Below, in pieces: positions 1 through 10,753 of a DNA stretch of 64,000 bases. Within the stretch, counting starts at the first letter, position 1; each line of letters opens with the position of its first letter. The notes under the pieces were generated by a model. The model was given only the letters and a program-made list of their open reading frames with translations, was not told the origin of the DNA and searched no databases. This DNA comes from Sesamum alatum (Eukaryota > Streptophyta > Magnoliopsida > Lamiales > Pedaliaceae). The stretch is taken from assembly GCA_034509735.1 (NCBI GenBank), contig JACGWO010000013.1, forward strand, positions 9,444,136 through 9,508,135. The letters run 5' to 3'. Made by a program: the position numbers and the translations under genes.

Positions 1-678
1 TGTGAAAAGATAAATCGAGCAAAGAATAAAGTAACAATTGAATGATGAAATGACTAGAGAGTGCTTTGAAGCTGGTGCGTTCGTGTGAATGCTAGTGTTA
101 AAATTCATGCGAGCATGTTTTTTGTGGTTCAAATATGCTAACAAGTGCTCCTATTATATTAATGCATGACAATATAATTGCGTAATGATATATGTTTATT
201 GCAATTTTATTGAATATGTGCAATATGATTTTGTGTTATTAATATATGGACATTAACATTTGAGTGCTCATGTATTATGTGAGTATTTTATTGTTTGTGG
301 AGATATTTTGTGACATGGTGGTAATTAATATGGTATCCTCATTTTTTAAGATTGATATAGTCGGCCTTGGATGTAATTTTTTTTAGCATAATGTAGTAGG
401 CGTTATATCAATGTAATTATATTTTTGAAAAATGTATTTTTAGGCCGATTTCTTTTGTCGAAATAATAGAACAAATATTGCAATAAATAAAGACATTATT
501 TTCTAAGTCATGCTCTAATTTTCTAAAACACTAAAAAGGAGAAAATATAAATATTTAGACTTAAAAAAAAAATAATCTTTTCAACAACCCGGAAAGGTTG
601 CCCCATCGAATATAAATTTTCAGAAAAAACCCCTTTCTTTTTTCGAAAAAAACACACAAATAGCCAAACTAAGTTGCT

Positions 679-731
679 TGGCATAGTGGTAGAGGCATCA
701 CACTTCAACTTGGCATCTTGAGTTCAAAACT
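679..731 (+). other. tRNA-like box A / box B pair, repeat unit 1
   Basis: TGGCATAGTGG (679-689) fits the tRNA box A consensus and AGTTCAAAACT (721-731) resembles box B, starting 42 bases later, close to real tRNA geometry. The box B region folds as a T-arm: a 5-bp stem TTGAG/CTCAA around a 7-base loop. The acceptor arms do not pair, so this is not a functional tRNA gene. A SINE-like or tRNA-derived internal promoter is the best guess. Confidence 0.4.
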
Positions 732-1291
732 CAAGCTATGCAGATGCCCAGAAATAATTTTTTGAGCTAGCGCCAAGTGGCGCTCAATTGGCGTCAAGAA
801 GCCCCGGTCAGTGCAATCAGCGCCAGTTCGCAGCGGACCCGCGCCTAGTTGGCATACCATCAGTGCTGAACTCTATCACCTCTCTCCGGCGACTCGCCGG
901 CCAATTTCCGGCGAGAATGAATTTTCCACACGAAAACTTAGAAAATTCATATTTAATTCATTTTAAATCCATTTTCAATGATTCAAACACCGTTTTGAAT
1001 CTCTTTTCATGCTCCAAAATGTGGCATAAAATAATTTATTAAAACACACACAATCAGGTTCGATCTTTTGCTCAAAGAAAATAAATTTGAAAACTAGGGT
1101 TTGATTTTTACCACAAACCACCCATCCGATTTTCACCAAATTTTAACCACATGATCTCCACAAATATATCTACACATGGTGAAAAAATCAACGAAAAAAC
1201 TCATGCTTTCATGGTGAAAATGAATTAAAAAAATATATACAAAAAAACTTTCGCGATTAATCAGGCAAATCAAGCGAGACTAAGTCGTAGT

Positions 1292-1304
1292 GGCTCTGAT
1301 ACCA
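1292..1304 (-). other. Primer binding site, repeat unit 1
   Basis: The minus strand reads TGGTATCAGAGCC, the standard plant sequence complementary to the initiator Met tRNA 3' end. The plus strand continues into TGTTGG at 1306, a plausible LTR end. Confidence 0.7.
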
Positions 1305-1824
1305 TTGTTGGAAATTAACAATGGTTAATACATAAAACAAATTTCTCGCATAGAATATGTAATCTCTATGTGCATGTTATATAATCAATATACACATTAG
1401 CACACAATCGTGTATCGATTAAAGTTGTAGCAACGGAAAGTATTTCGATCCACATATCCGGGCAAAAAATACGTAGGCACTCCAACGCTTAATTCAGTAA
1501 GCAGTTGTGAAAAGATAAAATTGAGCTAAGAATAAAGTAACAATTGAATGATGAAATGACTAGAGAGTGCTTTGAAGCTGGTGCCTTCTTGCGAATGCTA
1601 GTCTCAAAATTCATGCGAGCATGTTTTTTTGTGGTTAAAAAATGCTAATAAGTGCTCCTATTATGTTAATGCATGCCTAGATAATTGCGTAATGATATAT
1701 ATTTATTGCAATTTTATTGAATATGTGCAATATGATTTTGTGCTATGAATATATGGACATTAACATTTGGGTGCTCATGTATTATATGAGTATTTTATTG
1801 TTTGTGGAGATAATTTGTGTCATG

Positions 1825-4045
1825 TGAAGGACAAGCGGATCCGCCCGGGAGCGCGAGCGGAAGCGAGAAAGCGAGAAATTGTGCGTAAATTTAAATCAAA
1901 TTCAAAATACGCGAATCCCAAGGGGTGTACCCTTGGGTGCTCAACCGGGCGTTCGATGTAGGATGTGTAAATATTAAAACATATATTTAAACACATAGGG
2001 CATAGATATATAAATGAAATTAATCAAAGCGTAATAAACTGTTACCTTTGATTGTTTAGCGTATGCTCCCGGCTACTAGCGTTGTTCCTTCTCCGGAATG
2101 CTCACGAAATCCAAACGTATGGATTCTCCAAAGGTGATCCACACCACACCGGAAGAAACACACGTTCTTCTTGCTAGAAAAGAACGGGTTTAGGAAGGAA
2201 TCGGTTTAAGAGAAGAACACTATGAATTAGTGTTCTCTTAAACTTACTTTGTTCTTCTTCTTGATTCAAAATCAAGTGAAGAACACATTGGTAAGAGAGG
2301 GAGGGAGCACGAAAATTGAGAGAGAGGAGAGGATTTTTTTTTCTTCTCTTTTTCCTAGAAAAAGATGAATAATGAATCACTTATGCTTGGTGTTGTATAT
2401 TCTAATATATATACATAATTAATGTGATTATTGGAATGTGTCTAGGTTCATCCAAGGATGTCTAGATTCATTCCAATCAATCACCATCAATTCTTCAATC
2501 AAGCCTACCAAAATTTATGGTATGATCAAATCATACCAAAAGGGAAGAGCTTGATTGGAGTTGATTTGTCTCTTTCCAAAAGAGATAATTCAACATACCA
2601 CCTAGCATGAAACATGGCTGATTTTACTTCCTCCAAGAGAGCATGTCGGCCATGTTTATTTAAGGGAAGAAGTCCAACTTCTTCCCATTCCAAATTAGGA
2701 ATTATTTCTCCTCTCGGGTATAATTTAACGGACCGGATTTTATCGTAATCCAATTACGACGAACCCAATATTAAATCCAATTTAATGTCCACTTAAATTA
2801 TTCCCGTTGATCTTTTAATCCAATTAAAAGATCCAACGTCTCAACTTTCCATATTTAATCGAAAATCCAATTTACCGATTAAACGAAAGCCCGATACAAT
2901 ATCGGCCCGTCCATCCAATGTACTTTTCCTTAAGTAATCCAATTACTTATTTTATCCTTCGAGATTGACTCCAAGTCGATCTCTCAACCTCCTCGGTGAT
3001 TTGTGTGTGACCCTTTAGGTTCACCCTCAGTTAGACTTGGGCCCGTGTCCCACAAGGGCCCGTTACCATGGGTGGCCGTCTAGCAAGGGTCCATGGCACT
3101 AGAGACTAGGTGAATTGGCGTGAACATTTAGGCGCCGATTCCGTACGGGTACGATCCTTCCGTCTACCGTCTCCCGGCCTTAGTCTAGGGTATGGAATTG
3201 GGCGTTGGTTCCCATCCTTGACTAGGCATCTATGCTTAATACTCGAGACTACGTATGCTTCATTGCATCGACACAGGAAACCATTCCCTGTTCGACCAAC
3301 CATAATGGCCACAGCTTCAAACAACGTGTACGTGTCTCCGAGTGCATAGGAGATACCTCTGTCATATACTGACAGGGGACGGATCCTCTTCTTGGAATCC
3401 ATCGTCCTCGCTACACATTCCGACTGCACTGGACAAGGCTTATAATGATCATCTTACAGAATGATCACCTCTCGCCAGATCCAAGATACAGCCGTCCTGT
3501 GCACGTGACTGCCATGATTCCTCAAGTCTGAGGATTACTCCTGTACTATCGGAACCGGGGAATCCAATCATACCGACCAAGCCTCCAAGGCTTCCATATG
3601 ATGATCCACGCGAGTCAGTCCAGTTGGCTCGACCCCAGTCGACCAACCCATCAAGACCGTGTAGGCGTCCCACGCCTGTCGCCGATGAAACACGACACTC
3701 ATCCAATGAACACGACTCTTGATGCAAGTCTCAATAGGACTCTCGATGCCCTGTCTCGAGGTCCTCGACTTGGAACGTTTCAGACCCAACTCTTAATCAG
3801 TTGGTTTCATGACCACCATCCAATGCGTGGCCCAACTGCACGAGTTGTTATCCATGGTCTGTGGGCTTTGTTGCGATATAAGTTAAACACCATTTTAACA
3901 AATGTAAGATGAGCGCAACAAAGAAGGTACCATTGGTGACGAATACTCATCTTATTCATCACATAATAATATTACATTCACATCAAGTTGTCGGATAGGT
4001 TACAAATTGCCAAACCTATTGGCTTTCTGGTCACCTATTCCAACA
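1825..4045 (-). mobile_element. Solo LTR, copia F1 group
   Basis: A 2,221-base solo LTR. In element orientation it runs from TGTTGGAATAGGTGACC (right end) to CGCTTGTCCTTCA (left end). It is flanked by perfect 5-bp duplications TCATG at 1820-1824 and 4046-4050, and the interrupted repeat unit resumes exactly afterwards. It matches the LTRs of copia A and copia B along its length. The internal part was presumably lost by LTR-LTR recombination. The open reading frames inside, for example minus 3106-3429, recur in other F1 LTRs and match no known protein. Confidence 0.93.
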
Positions 4046-4472
4046 TCATGATGGTAATTAATGCGGTATCCTCATTTTTTAAGATTGATATAGTCGGTCA
4101 TGGATGTAATTTTTTTTTTAGCATAATGTAGTAGGCGTTATATCAATGTAATTATATTTTTGGAAAATGTATTTTTAGGCCGATTTCTTTGGTTGAAATA
4201 ATAGCACAAATATTGCAATAAATAAAGACACATTATTTTCTAAGTCATAATTGCAATCACAAATATTGGAATAAATAAAGACACATTATTTTCTAAGTCA
4301 TGCTCTAATTTTCTAAAACACTAAAAAAGAGAAATATAAATATTTAGACTTAGAAAAAAATAAAATAATCTTTTCAACAACTCGGAAAGGTCGCCCCATC
4401 AAATATAAATTTTCAGGAAAAAGAACCCCCTCTCTTTTTTTTCGAAAAAAACACACAAATAGCCAAATTAAG

Positions 4473-4523
4473 TTATAGTGGTAGAGGCATCACATTTCAA
4501 CTTGTCATCTTGAGTTCGAAACT
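4473..4523 (+). other. tRNA-like box A / box B pair, repeat unit 2
   Basis: Box A is degraded here (ttatagtgg). The box B/T-arm is the best of the three copies: a TTCGAAA loop between TTGAG and CTCAA. Confidence 0.35.
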
Positions 4524-5087
4524 CAAGCTATGCAGATGCCCAGAAATAATTTTCTGAGTCAAAGCCAAATGTCGCCCAATTGGCGTCAAGAAGCACCGGT
4601 CAGTGCAATCAGCGCCAGTTGGCAGCGGACCTGCGCCTAGTTGGCATACCATCAGTGCTGAACTCCATCACCTCTCTCCGGCGACTCGGCGGCCGATTTC
4701 CGGCGAGAATGAATTTTCCACACAAAAACATAGAAAATTCATATTTAATTCATTTTAAATCCGTTTTCAATGATTCAAACGCCATTTCGAACCACTTTTC
4801 ATGCTCCACAATGTGCCATAAAATACTTTATTAAAACACACATAATAAGGTTCTATTTTTTGCTCAAAGAAAATAAATTTGAAAACTAGGGTTTGATTTT
4901 TACCACAAACCACCCGTCCGATTTTCACCAAATTTTAACCACATGATCTCCACAAATATATCTACATATGGTGAAAAAATCAACGAAAAAACTCATGCTT
5001 TCATGGTGAAAACCAATTTAAAAAAAATATATACAAAAAAAAACTTTCGCGATTAATCAGGAAAATCAAGCGAGACTAAGCCGTAGC

Positions 5088-5100
5088 GGCTCTAATACCA
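5088..5100 (-). other. Primer binding site, repeat unit 2
   Basis: The minus strand reads TGGTATTAGAGCC, one mismatch from the initiator-Met-tRNA primer site of unit 1. Confidence 0.6.
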
Positions 5101-6047
5101 CTATTGGAAAATAACAATGGTTAATAGATAAAACAAATTTCTCGCATAGAATATGTAATCTCTATGTGCACGTTATATAATCAATATACACATTAGCACA
5201 TAATCTTGTATAGATTAAACCTGTAGCGGCGGAAAGTATTTCGATCCACATATCCGGGCAAAAAATACGTAGGCCCTCCAACGCTTAATTCAGTAAGCAG
5301 TTGTGAAAAGATAAAATTGAGCAAAGAATAAAGTAACAATTGAATGATGAAATAACTAGAGAGTGCTTTGAAGCTGGTGCGTTCCTGTGAATGCTAGTGT
5401 CAAAATTCATGCGAGCATGTTTTTTGTGGTTCAAATATGCTAATAAGTGCTCCTATTATATTAATGCATGCCTAGATAATTGCGTAATGATATATGTTTA
5501 TTGCAATTTTATTGAATATGTGCAATATGATTTTGTGCTATGAATATATGGACATTAACATTTGGGTGCTCATGTATTATGTGAGTATTTTATTGTTTGT
5601 GGAGATAATTTGTGACATGGTGGTAATTAATGCGGTATCCTCATTTTTTAAGATTGATATAGTCGGCCTTGGATGTAATTTTTTTTAGCATAGTGTAGTA
5701 GGCGTTATATAATTGTAATTATATTTTTGAAAAATGTATTTTTAGGCCGATTTTCTTGGTTGAAATAATAACACAAATATTGCAATAAATAAAGACCCAT
5801 TATTTTCTCAGTCATAAACTGCAATCACAAATAATGCAATAAATAAAGAGACATTATTTTCTAAGTCATGCTCTAATTTTCTACAACACTAAAATGGAGA
5901 AAATATAAATATTTAGACTTAGAAAAGAAAAATCATCTTTTCAGCAACCCGGAAAGGTCGCCCTATCAAATATAAATTTTCAGAAAGAAAACCCCTTTCT
6001 TTTTTCGAAAAAAAAAAAAAACACACAAATAGCCAAATTAAATCACT

Positions 6048-6100
6048 TGGCATAGTGGTAGAGGCATCACACTTCAACTTGGCATCTTGAGTTCAAAACT
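6048..6100 (+). other. tRNA-like box A / box B pair, repeat unit 3
   Basis: TGGCATAGTGG (6048-6058) and AGTTCAAAACT (6090-6100) with the same 42-base offset as unit 1, showing that the segment belongs to the repeat unit. Confidence 0.4.
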
Positions 6101-6630
6101 CAAGCCATGCAGATGCCCAGAAATAATTTTCTGAGCCAGCGCCAAGTGACGCCCAATTGGCGTCAAGAAGCACCGGTCAATGCAATCAGCGCCAGTTGGC
6201 ATACCACTCCATCACCTCTCTCCGGCGACTCGCCGGTCGATTTTCGGCGAGAATGAATTTTTCACACGAAAACTTAAAAAATTCATATTTAATTCATTTT
6301 AAATACGTTTTCAATGATTTAAACACCGTTTCAAACCTCTTTTCATACTCCACAATGTGGCATAAAATAATTTATTAAAAAACACACAATCAGATTCGAT
6401 TTTTTGCTAAAAAAAAATAAATTTGAAAACTAGGGTTTGATTTTTACCACAAACCACCCATCCGATTTTCACCAAATTTTAACCACATGATCTCCATAAA
6501 TCTATCTACATATGGTGAAAAAATCAACAAAAAAACCTCATGCTTTCATGGTGAAAACGAATTAAAAAAAATATATACAAAAAAAACTTTTGCGATTAAT
6601 CAGGCAAATCAAGCGAGACTAAGCCGTAGT

Positions 6631-6643
6631 GGCTTTGATACCA
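6631..6643 (-). other. Primer binding site, repeat unit 3
   Basis: The minus strand reads TGGTATCAAAGCC, one mismatch from unit 1. It lies about 1,543 bases from the unit 2 site, which sets the repeat period. Confidence 0.6.
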
Positions 6644-6938
6644 CTGTTGAAAAATAACAATGGTTAATACATAAAACATATTTCTCGCATAGAATATGTA
6701 ATCTCTATGTGCACGTTATATAATCAATATACACATTAGCACATAATCGTGTATCGATTAAACTTGTAGCAGCGGAAAGTAGATCCGGGCAAAAAATACG
6801 TAGGCACTCCAATGCTTAATTCAGTAAGCAGTTGTGAAAAGATAAAATTGAGCAAAGAATAAAGTAACAATTGAATGATGAAATGACTAGAGAGTGCTTT
6901 GAAGCTGGTGCGTTCGTGTGAATGCTAGTGTCAAAATC

Positions 6939-7096
6939 GCATTACGCTGTAACCGGGGGGGAAGACTTGCTTTCATAGCCATAGTCCCCTACCAAGTGAA
7001 GAAGTGTGACCCCTTGGGACTCGTCGGTAGCTGTTGCAGATGAGCCCCCTCAATCGGAAGCGGTTAGCGGATATCTCAAGGAACTAATCTTGCAGA
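6939..7096. other. Unassigned sequence between repeat array and DNA element
   Basis: The array unit stops after 'gtgtcaaaat'. The next ~158 bases have more balanced composition and include a G run near 6955. No gene, repeat partner or transposon end is recognised. It may be older host sequence, continuing at 8819. Confidence 0.4.
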
Positions 7097-8818
7097 GGGA
7101 GTGTTTGCGAGAGCTTCTGCTTTTAAAGAAGTGATTTTCGTAGAAAATGTTGGAAGTTATAGCAGATCAAAAGTGGATAGTGTTTGTAGAAAAGTGAAAA
7201 GCAGATAAAAGCTAAATTTGGTGGTGTTTGGGGAAGAGGCACTTCTAAAACAAGATTAATTGATTAAAGACCGTTTCGTCCCCATATATTAAAAAGATGC
7301 TATTTTTATTTATTAATGCACTAATCTCTTGATTATAACAATAATAATTATTTTTTCTCAAAAAGTAATAAATTTTATTTCAATTAGTATATATGATATT
7401 TAACTTTTACAAAATGGTCATCATTTATATTATTAAAATATAATAGAAAAAATGGATGTTTAATTCAATAATGTTACATTATGTAATATAATCGTTCATT
7501 CATGCACAATAAATAAACTTACGTGATTGGCGAAAAAATATTTTTTTTAATTAATCATAGCAGTTTAATTTATATTTTTCAATGATTTAGGAATAATCTC
7601 ATATAATATAGAAAATAAAATATAAAAATGTTAAATATTAAATATGTGAAATTATAAATTTTGTTAGTGATAAATTATTCAAATTATTCAAAAAATCTAA
7701 CATCAACTTTAGATGAGCAATTCTAAAAATAAATTAGAGTTAAATACAGTTCCACCTCTGAAGTATTCACCTCACATCAATTACCCCCCTAAAGTATTAA
7801 AACCTTAAAAAAAGAACTCCAACCTTTAATTTTTAAGTTTAAAAGGTCCATTTTATCCTTACATAAATGACTTTTTGAAAGAAAAATTCAAGGAATTTTT
7901 AAAATTTCAAAATCACCTTTTGTTGAAACTTTATCTCATTTTAGTTTCACTTATTCATCGAGCTATTTTTATTTTCATAATTCTAAAGTACTTCGTACTA
8001 ATTTTATTTTAGTTTCACTTCTTTGTCAAATCAAATTAAAAATAAATTTATACATGCATATATATATTTATATATTTACTTTAAAAATACACAATTAATA
8101 AAACCGAAAGAAATTATGAACTAATAAAAAACCAGTAATTAATATATATTTATATATATATATATGGTAATTATATAAATGTGGATTATTAATATCGAAG
8201 GGGCTGGTAAAAAAGATATATAATTAATACATATTTATATATGTATGGTAATTATCTGCATGTATAAATTTATATTTAACTTGATTTGAAAAATAAGTGA
8301 AATTAAAATAAAATAAGTTTCAAGTACTTTAGGATTACCAAACTAAAAAGAGCTCGATGAACAAGTGAAACACGAATTAGACAAAGCTTGGACAAAAGGT
8401 GAGTTTGGCATTTTAGAATTTTTTTTTTCAAAAAGTAATTTCTATAAAAGTAAATTGGGCTTTTCAAATTTAACAATTAAAGATCAGGTGGGGCTTTTGA
8501 AGGCTTTAATACTTTAGGGGATAATTGTTGTGGGGTGAATACTTTAGGGGTAGTAATTTATTTAACCCAATAACCTAGAAAGGGTAAACTCGAATTGAAA
8601 TTATTATAATGAAGGTGAAGTAGTCTAAAAGGAAGTTAAATTTATTTAGAACAAAGCCAAAGCGACTAGAAGCACCACGAAGATGTTTCCAGCTTTGGCT
8701 TAAAAGTATTTTTTATAGCAGTTCAAGAAGCAGAAGTTGGCATCCCAAACACAACAAAAGTACTTTTCTGCATCCAGAAGCTGAAAAATGCTCTTTTGAA
8801 ACTCGCGTAAACACTCCC
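7097..8818. mobile_element. hAT-like non-autonomous DNA element
   Basis: The ends are inverted: GGGAGTGTTTGCGAGAG at 7097 and, from the other strand at 8818, GGGAGTGTTTACGCGAG. Next to both ends are 'agcttctg' and 'gtgtttggg' motifs, in the style of plant hAT-type MITEs with a (G)GGTGTTTGG-like start. The ~1.7 kb interior is AT-rich without a transposase. The expected 8-bp duplication is not obvious (cttgcaga against tttgtttg), so the superfamily call is tentative. A second inverted-repeat element sits inside. Confidence 0.5.
7737..8568. mobile_element. Fold-back / long-TIR element nested in the hAT-like element
   Basis: The two halves are imperfect inverted copies. The left arm begins GAGTTAAATA and contains 'cccctaaagtattaaa'; the right arm ends TATTTAACCC and contains 'tttaatactttagggg'. 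Similarity continues inward about 300 bases per arm ('ttcatcgagct' on the left, 'agctcgatgaac' on the right), leaving a ~190-base AT-rich centre. No coding capacity. It could be a MULE-type or fold-back MITE; the target duplication is unclear. Confidence 0.6.
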
Positions 8819-9116
8819 TTTGTTTGATAGGTCTCTTAGAGGATAGGTGCCGCATCCCTAGGGGATAGTTGAGATGTGTAGATCCACATGTACCTTCATG
8901 CCTTGTCACTGCTTACGTGGCCATATTTTATTCCTTGTGGACAAATGGTTTTCTGCCATTTATACTCCTCCCAGTGGGTTGGCAAGCTTTTGTCACAACC
9001 AACCTCTCCAAAAGCCTTTAGACGGGTACCTCGGCTAGAGGTTCCTTTCTCTCGGGCCTCATGCAGTCGGGGGCCTCTCATTGGGCCTCATTTGAATTGA
9101 CTAAAGGAAAGCAGAT
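8819..9116. other. Unassigned non-coding sequence
   Basis: A moderately GC-balanced stretch with no recognised gene. Overlapping open frames on both strands show no known motif. Probably the right continuation of the sequence at 6939-7096. Confidence 0.35.
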
Positions 9117-10645
9117 TGACCCGTGAACGTGGTGGAAGCACGGTGAGATAAAAACAAAACTAAATTTAAATCGCGTTCAAGGGGTGTGCCCTTGAATGTT
9201 CCCGGACTATCGATGTAAATGTAGAATATAAACATACATAACATGATCTACATTTTAGGCTATGAAATAAAGATTCAAACGTGAAGCACATATTTAAACT
9301 AGAAATACCTTTCCTCATTTTCCTTCAACCGATTTACTACATGTGTTGATCTCCTCCCCAATGTTCGTCCATACAAGGCTCCAACGTAGGATTCCTCCAA
9401 AGGCAACTTCCACATATCTCTCTAACCTTCCAAAACCTCTTCACAACTATATACATTGGATGCGGAGCATCCTACATACATTTAATTTGTCCGGCTTGTG
9501 CAAATTTGACCCGACTTGTGCATACGTGGGCTAGGCTTGTGCATTTGGACCCGGGTCATTTAATTTGTCCAACAAATTAATTAGAACCCAATTACTAAAT
9601 CTATTAGACTTATCATTTGATCTAATTAAACAAAATATCCAACAGAAAAAGGCCCAAGTGAATACTTAATCCTATAAATATTCACAAGTCCAAATGCACT
9701 TAATTAATTAATTAATCCTCTAACTGATCGACTACATGCGTTGATCTCCACTCTAACGTTCGTCCACACGAGGCCCCAATGTAATCCAAAGACAACTTCC
9801 ACATATCTCTCAAACCTTCCCGAACCTCTTCACAATTAGATACATTATATGTGGACCATCCTACATTGTATGTAGACGATTTCAATCCCTTTCTATACAA
9901 GGAACATTCAACCTTTTGACCGAGTAAAAGTCAAACGTGGGATAAGCTTGTCCATTTGGACCGGACTCATTTAATTTGTCCAAAAGATTAATTAGAGTAC
10001 AATTACTAAATCTGTTGGACTTATCATTTAATCTAATTAAATAAAATATCCAACAGAAAAGGCCCAGTTGAATACTTAAGCCAATTAAATATTCACAAGT
10101 CCAAATACACTTAATTAATTAATCCAATTCAATTAATTAATTAAGACCAAAATAATAGTTAATTTAATTAATATTTCTAGCTCATCTCTACTAATTAATG
10201 AATGCAATTAATATTAGACAAGCCCGTATTCTAATTAATTAGTGAATCCAATCCACTAATTAACTAACCCAAGCTCTTTTAAATTAATCCAATTAATTTA
10301 AAAGGCCTAATTCAAAATTCAATTAATCTAATTAGCTTAAATTTGGATCATCCATCCAATGGGTAATTCCGCATACAATGATCCAACCACTTATGCTCTT
10401 CAAGAATTAATTTAATCCAACAATTAATTCACCTCTCCCGGAATTAATTCCAAATTAATTACATCAACTTTTCAGTGATTTGTGTGTGACTCTTTAGGTT
10501 CACTCTTAGCTAGACTTGGGCTTTTGTGACCAACACCATTATCTCGGATTAACCAGAAATAGGCCGTTACCATGGGTGGCCGTTTAGCAACAATCCATGA
10601 CACTAAAGACTAGGTAAATAATAGCGTGAATATTTAGGCCCCGAG
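9117..10645 (-). mobile_element. Truncated copia LTR, divergent relative of F1/F2
   Basis: It starts TGACCCGTGAACG and soon reads 'caaggggtgtgcccttgaatgttcccgg', the counterpart of the F1 landmark near the LTR end. It carries the conserved block 'ccgttaccatgggtggccg' near 10562. It stops just after 'tgaatatttaggc', about 1 kb short of a full LTR, where an opposite-orientation LTR end begins. The middle differs from F1 and F2, so this is a third LTR group. Confidence 0.65.
9326..10107. repeat. Tandem duplication (~390 bp x 2) inside the LTR fragment
   Basis: Copy 1 begins near 9326 ('gatttactacatgtgttgatctcc') and copy 2 near 9718 ('gatcgactacatgcgttgatctcc'). They stay collinear through 'caacttccacatatctctc', 'atttaatttgtcca', 'gacttatcattt' and 'atattcacaagtccaaat'. 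The copies have diverged by substitutions and indels, so the duplication is old. Confidence 0.75.
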
Positions 10646-10753
10646 TGTTAGAATAGGTGACCAGAAAGCCAATTGGATTGGCGATTTTGGGTATTATTTA
10701 GCAATCTTTATTAAAGTAATATTGACATTATGAATATAGTAAGTATTCATTAT
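10646..10753 (+). repeat. Extra copy of a copia LTR 5' end
   Basis: TGTTAGAATAGGTGACCAG begins at 10646. The same motif without its first bases (TTGGAATAGGTGACC) recurs about 108 bases later, so the first ~108 bases of a plus-oriented LTR are present twice in a row, head to head with the minus-strand fragment at 9117-10645. Confidence 0.6.

Larger units (their letters stand above)
1..6938 (-). repeat. Array of ~1.5 kb non-autonomous LTR-element-like units
   Basis: Direct repeats of one AT-rich unit. The landmark 'tgtgaaaagataaa' recurs at about 1, 1507, 5302 and 6834. After removing the solo LTR at 1825-4045 the period is about 1.54-1.57 kb. Each unit holds, on the minus strand, an initiator-Met-tRNA-type primer binding site followed by TGTTGG-like LTR-end sequence, so the unit looks like LTR plus short internal region joined head to tail. 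No retrotransposon protein is encoded. The array is cut by the window edge on the left and breaks off around 6938 on the right. The exact LTR/internal boundary is not resolved. An 84-codon plus-strand reading frame recurs in three units but is antisense to the primer site and probably meaningless. Confidence 0.65.

Noticed and set aside
679..731. A functional tRNA gene
   Set aside because: The acceptor stem does not pair and box A lies in a poor D-arm; only the box spacing and T-arm are tRNA-like.
788..6378. 84-codon plus-strand frames in three repeat units as a conserved small protein (788-1042, 4580-4834, 6157-6378)
   Set aside because: They lie antisense to the unit's primer site, one copy has lost an internal stretch, and differences are mostly amino-acid changing. 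Shared ancestry of the repeat explains the similarity.
7081..8826. 8-bp target duplication around the hAT-like element
   Set aside because: cttgcaga and tttgtttg do not match beyond chance.
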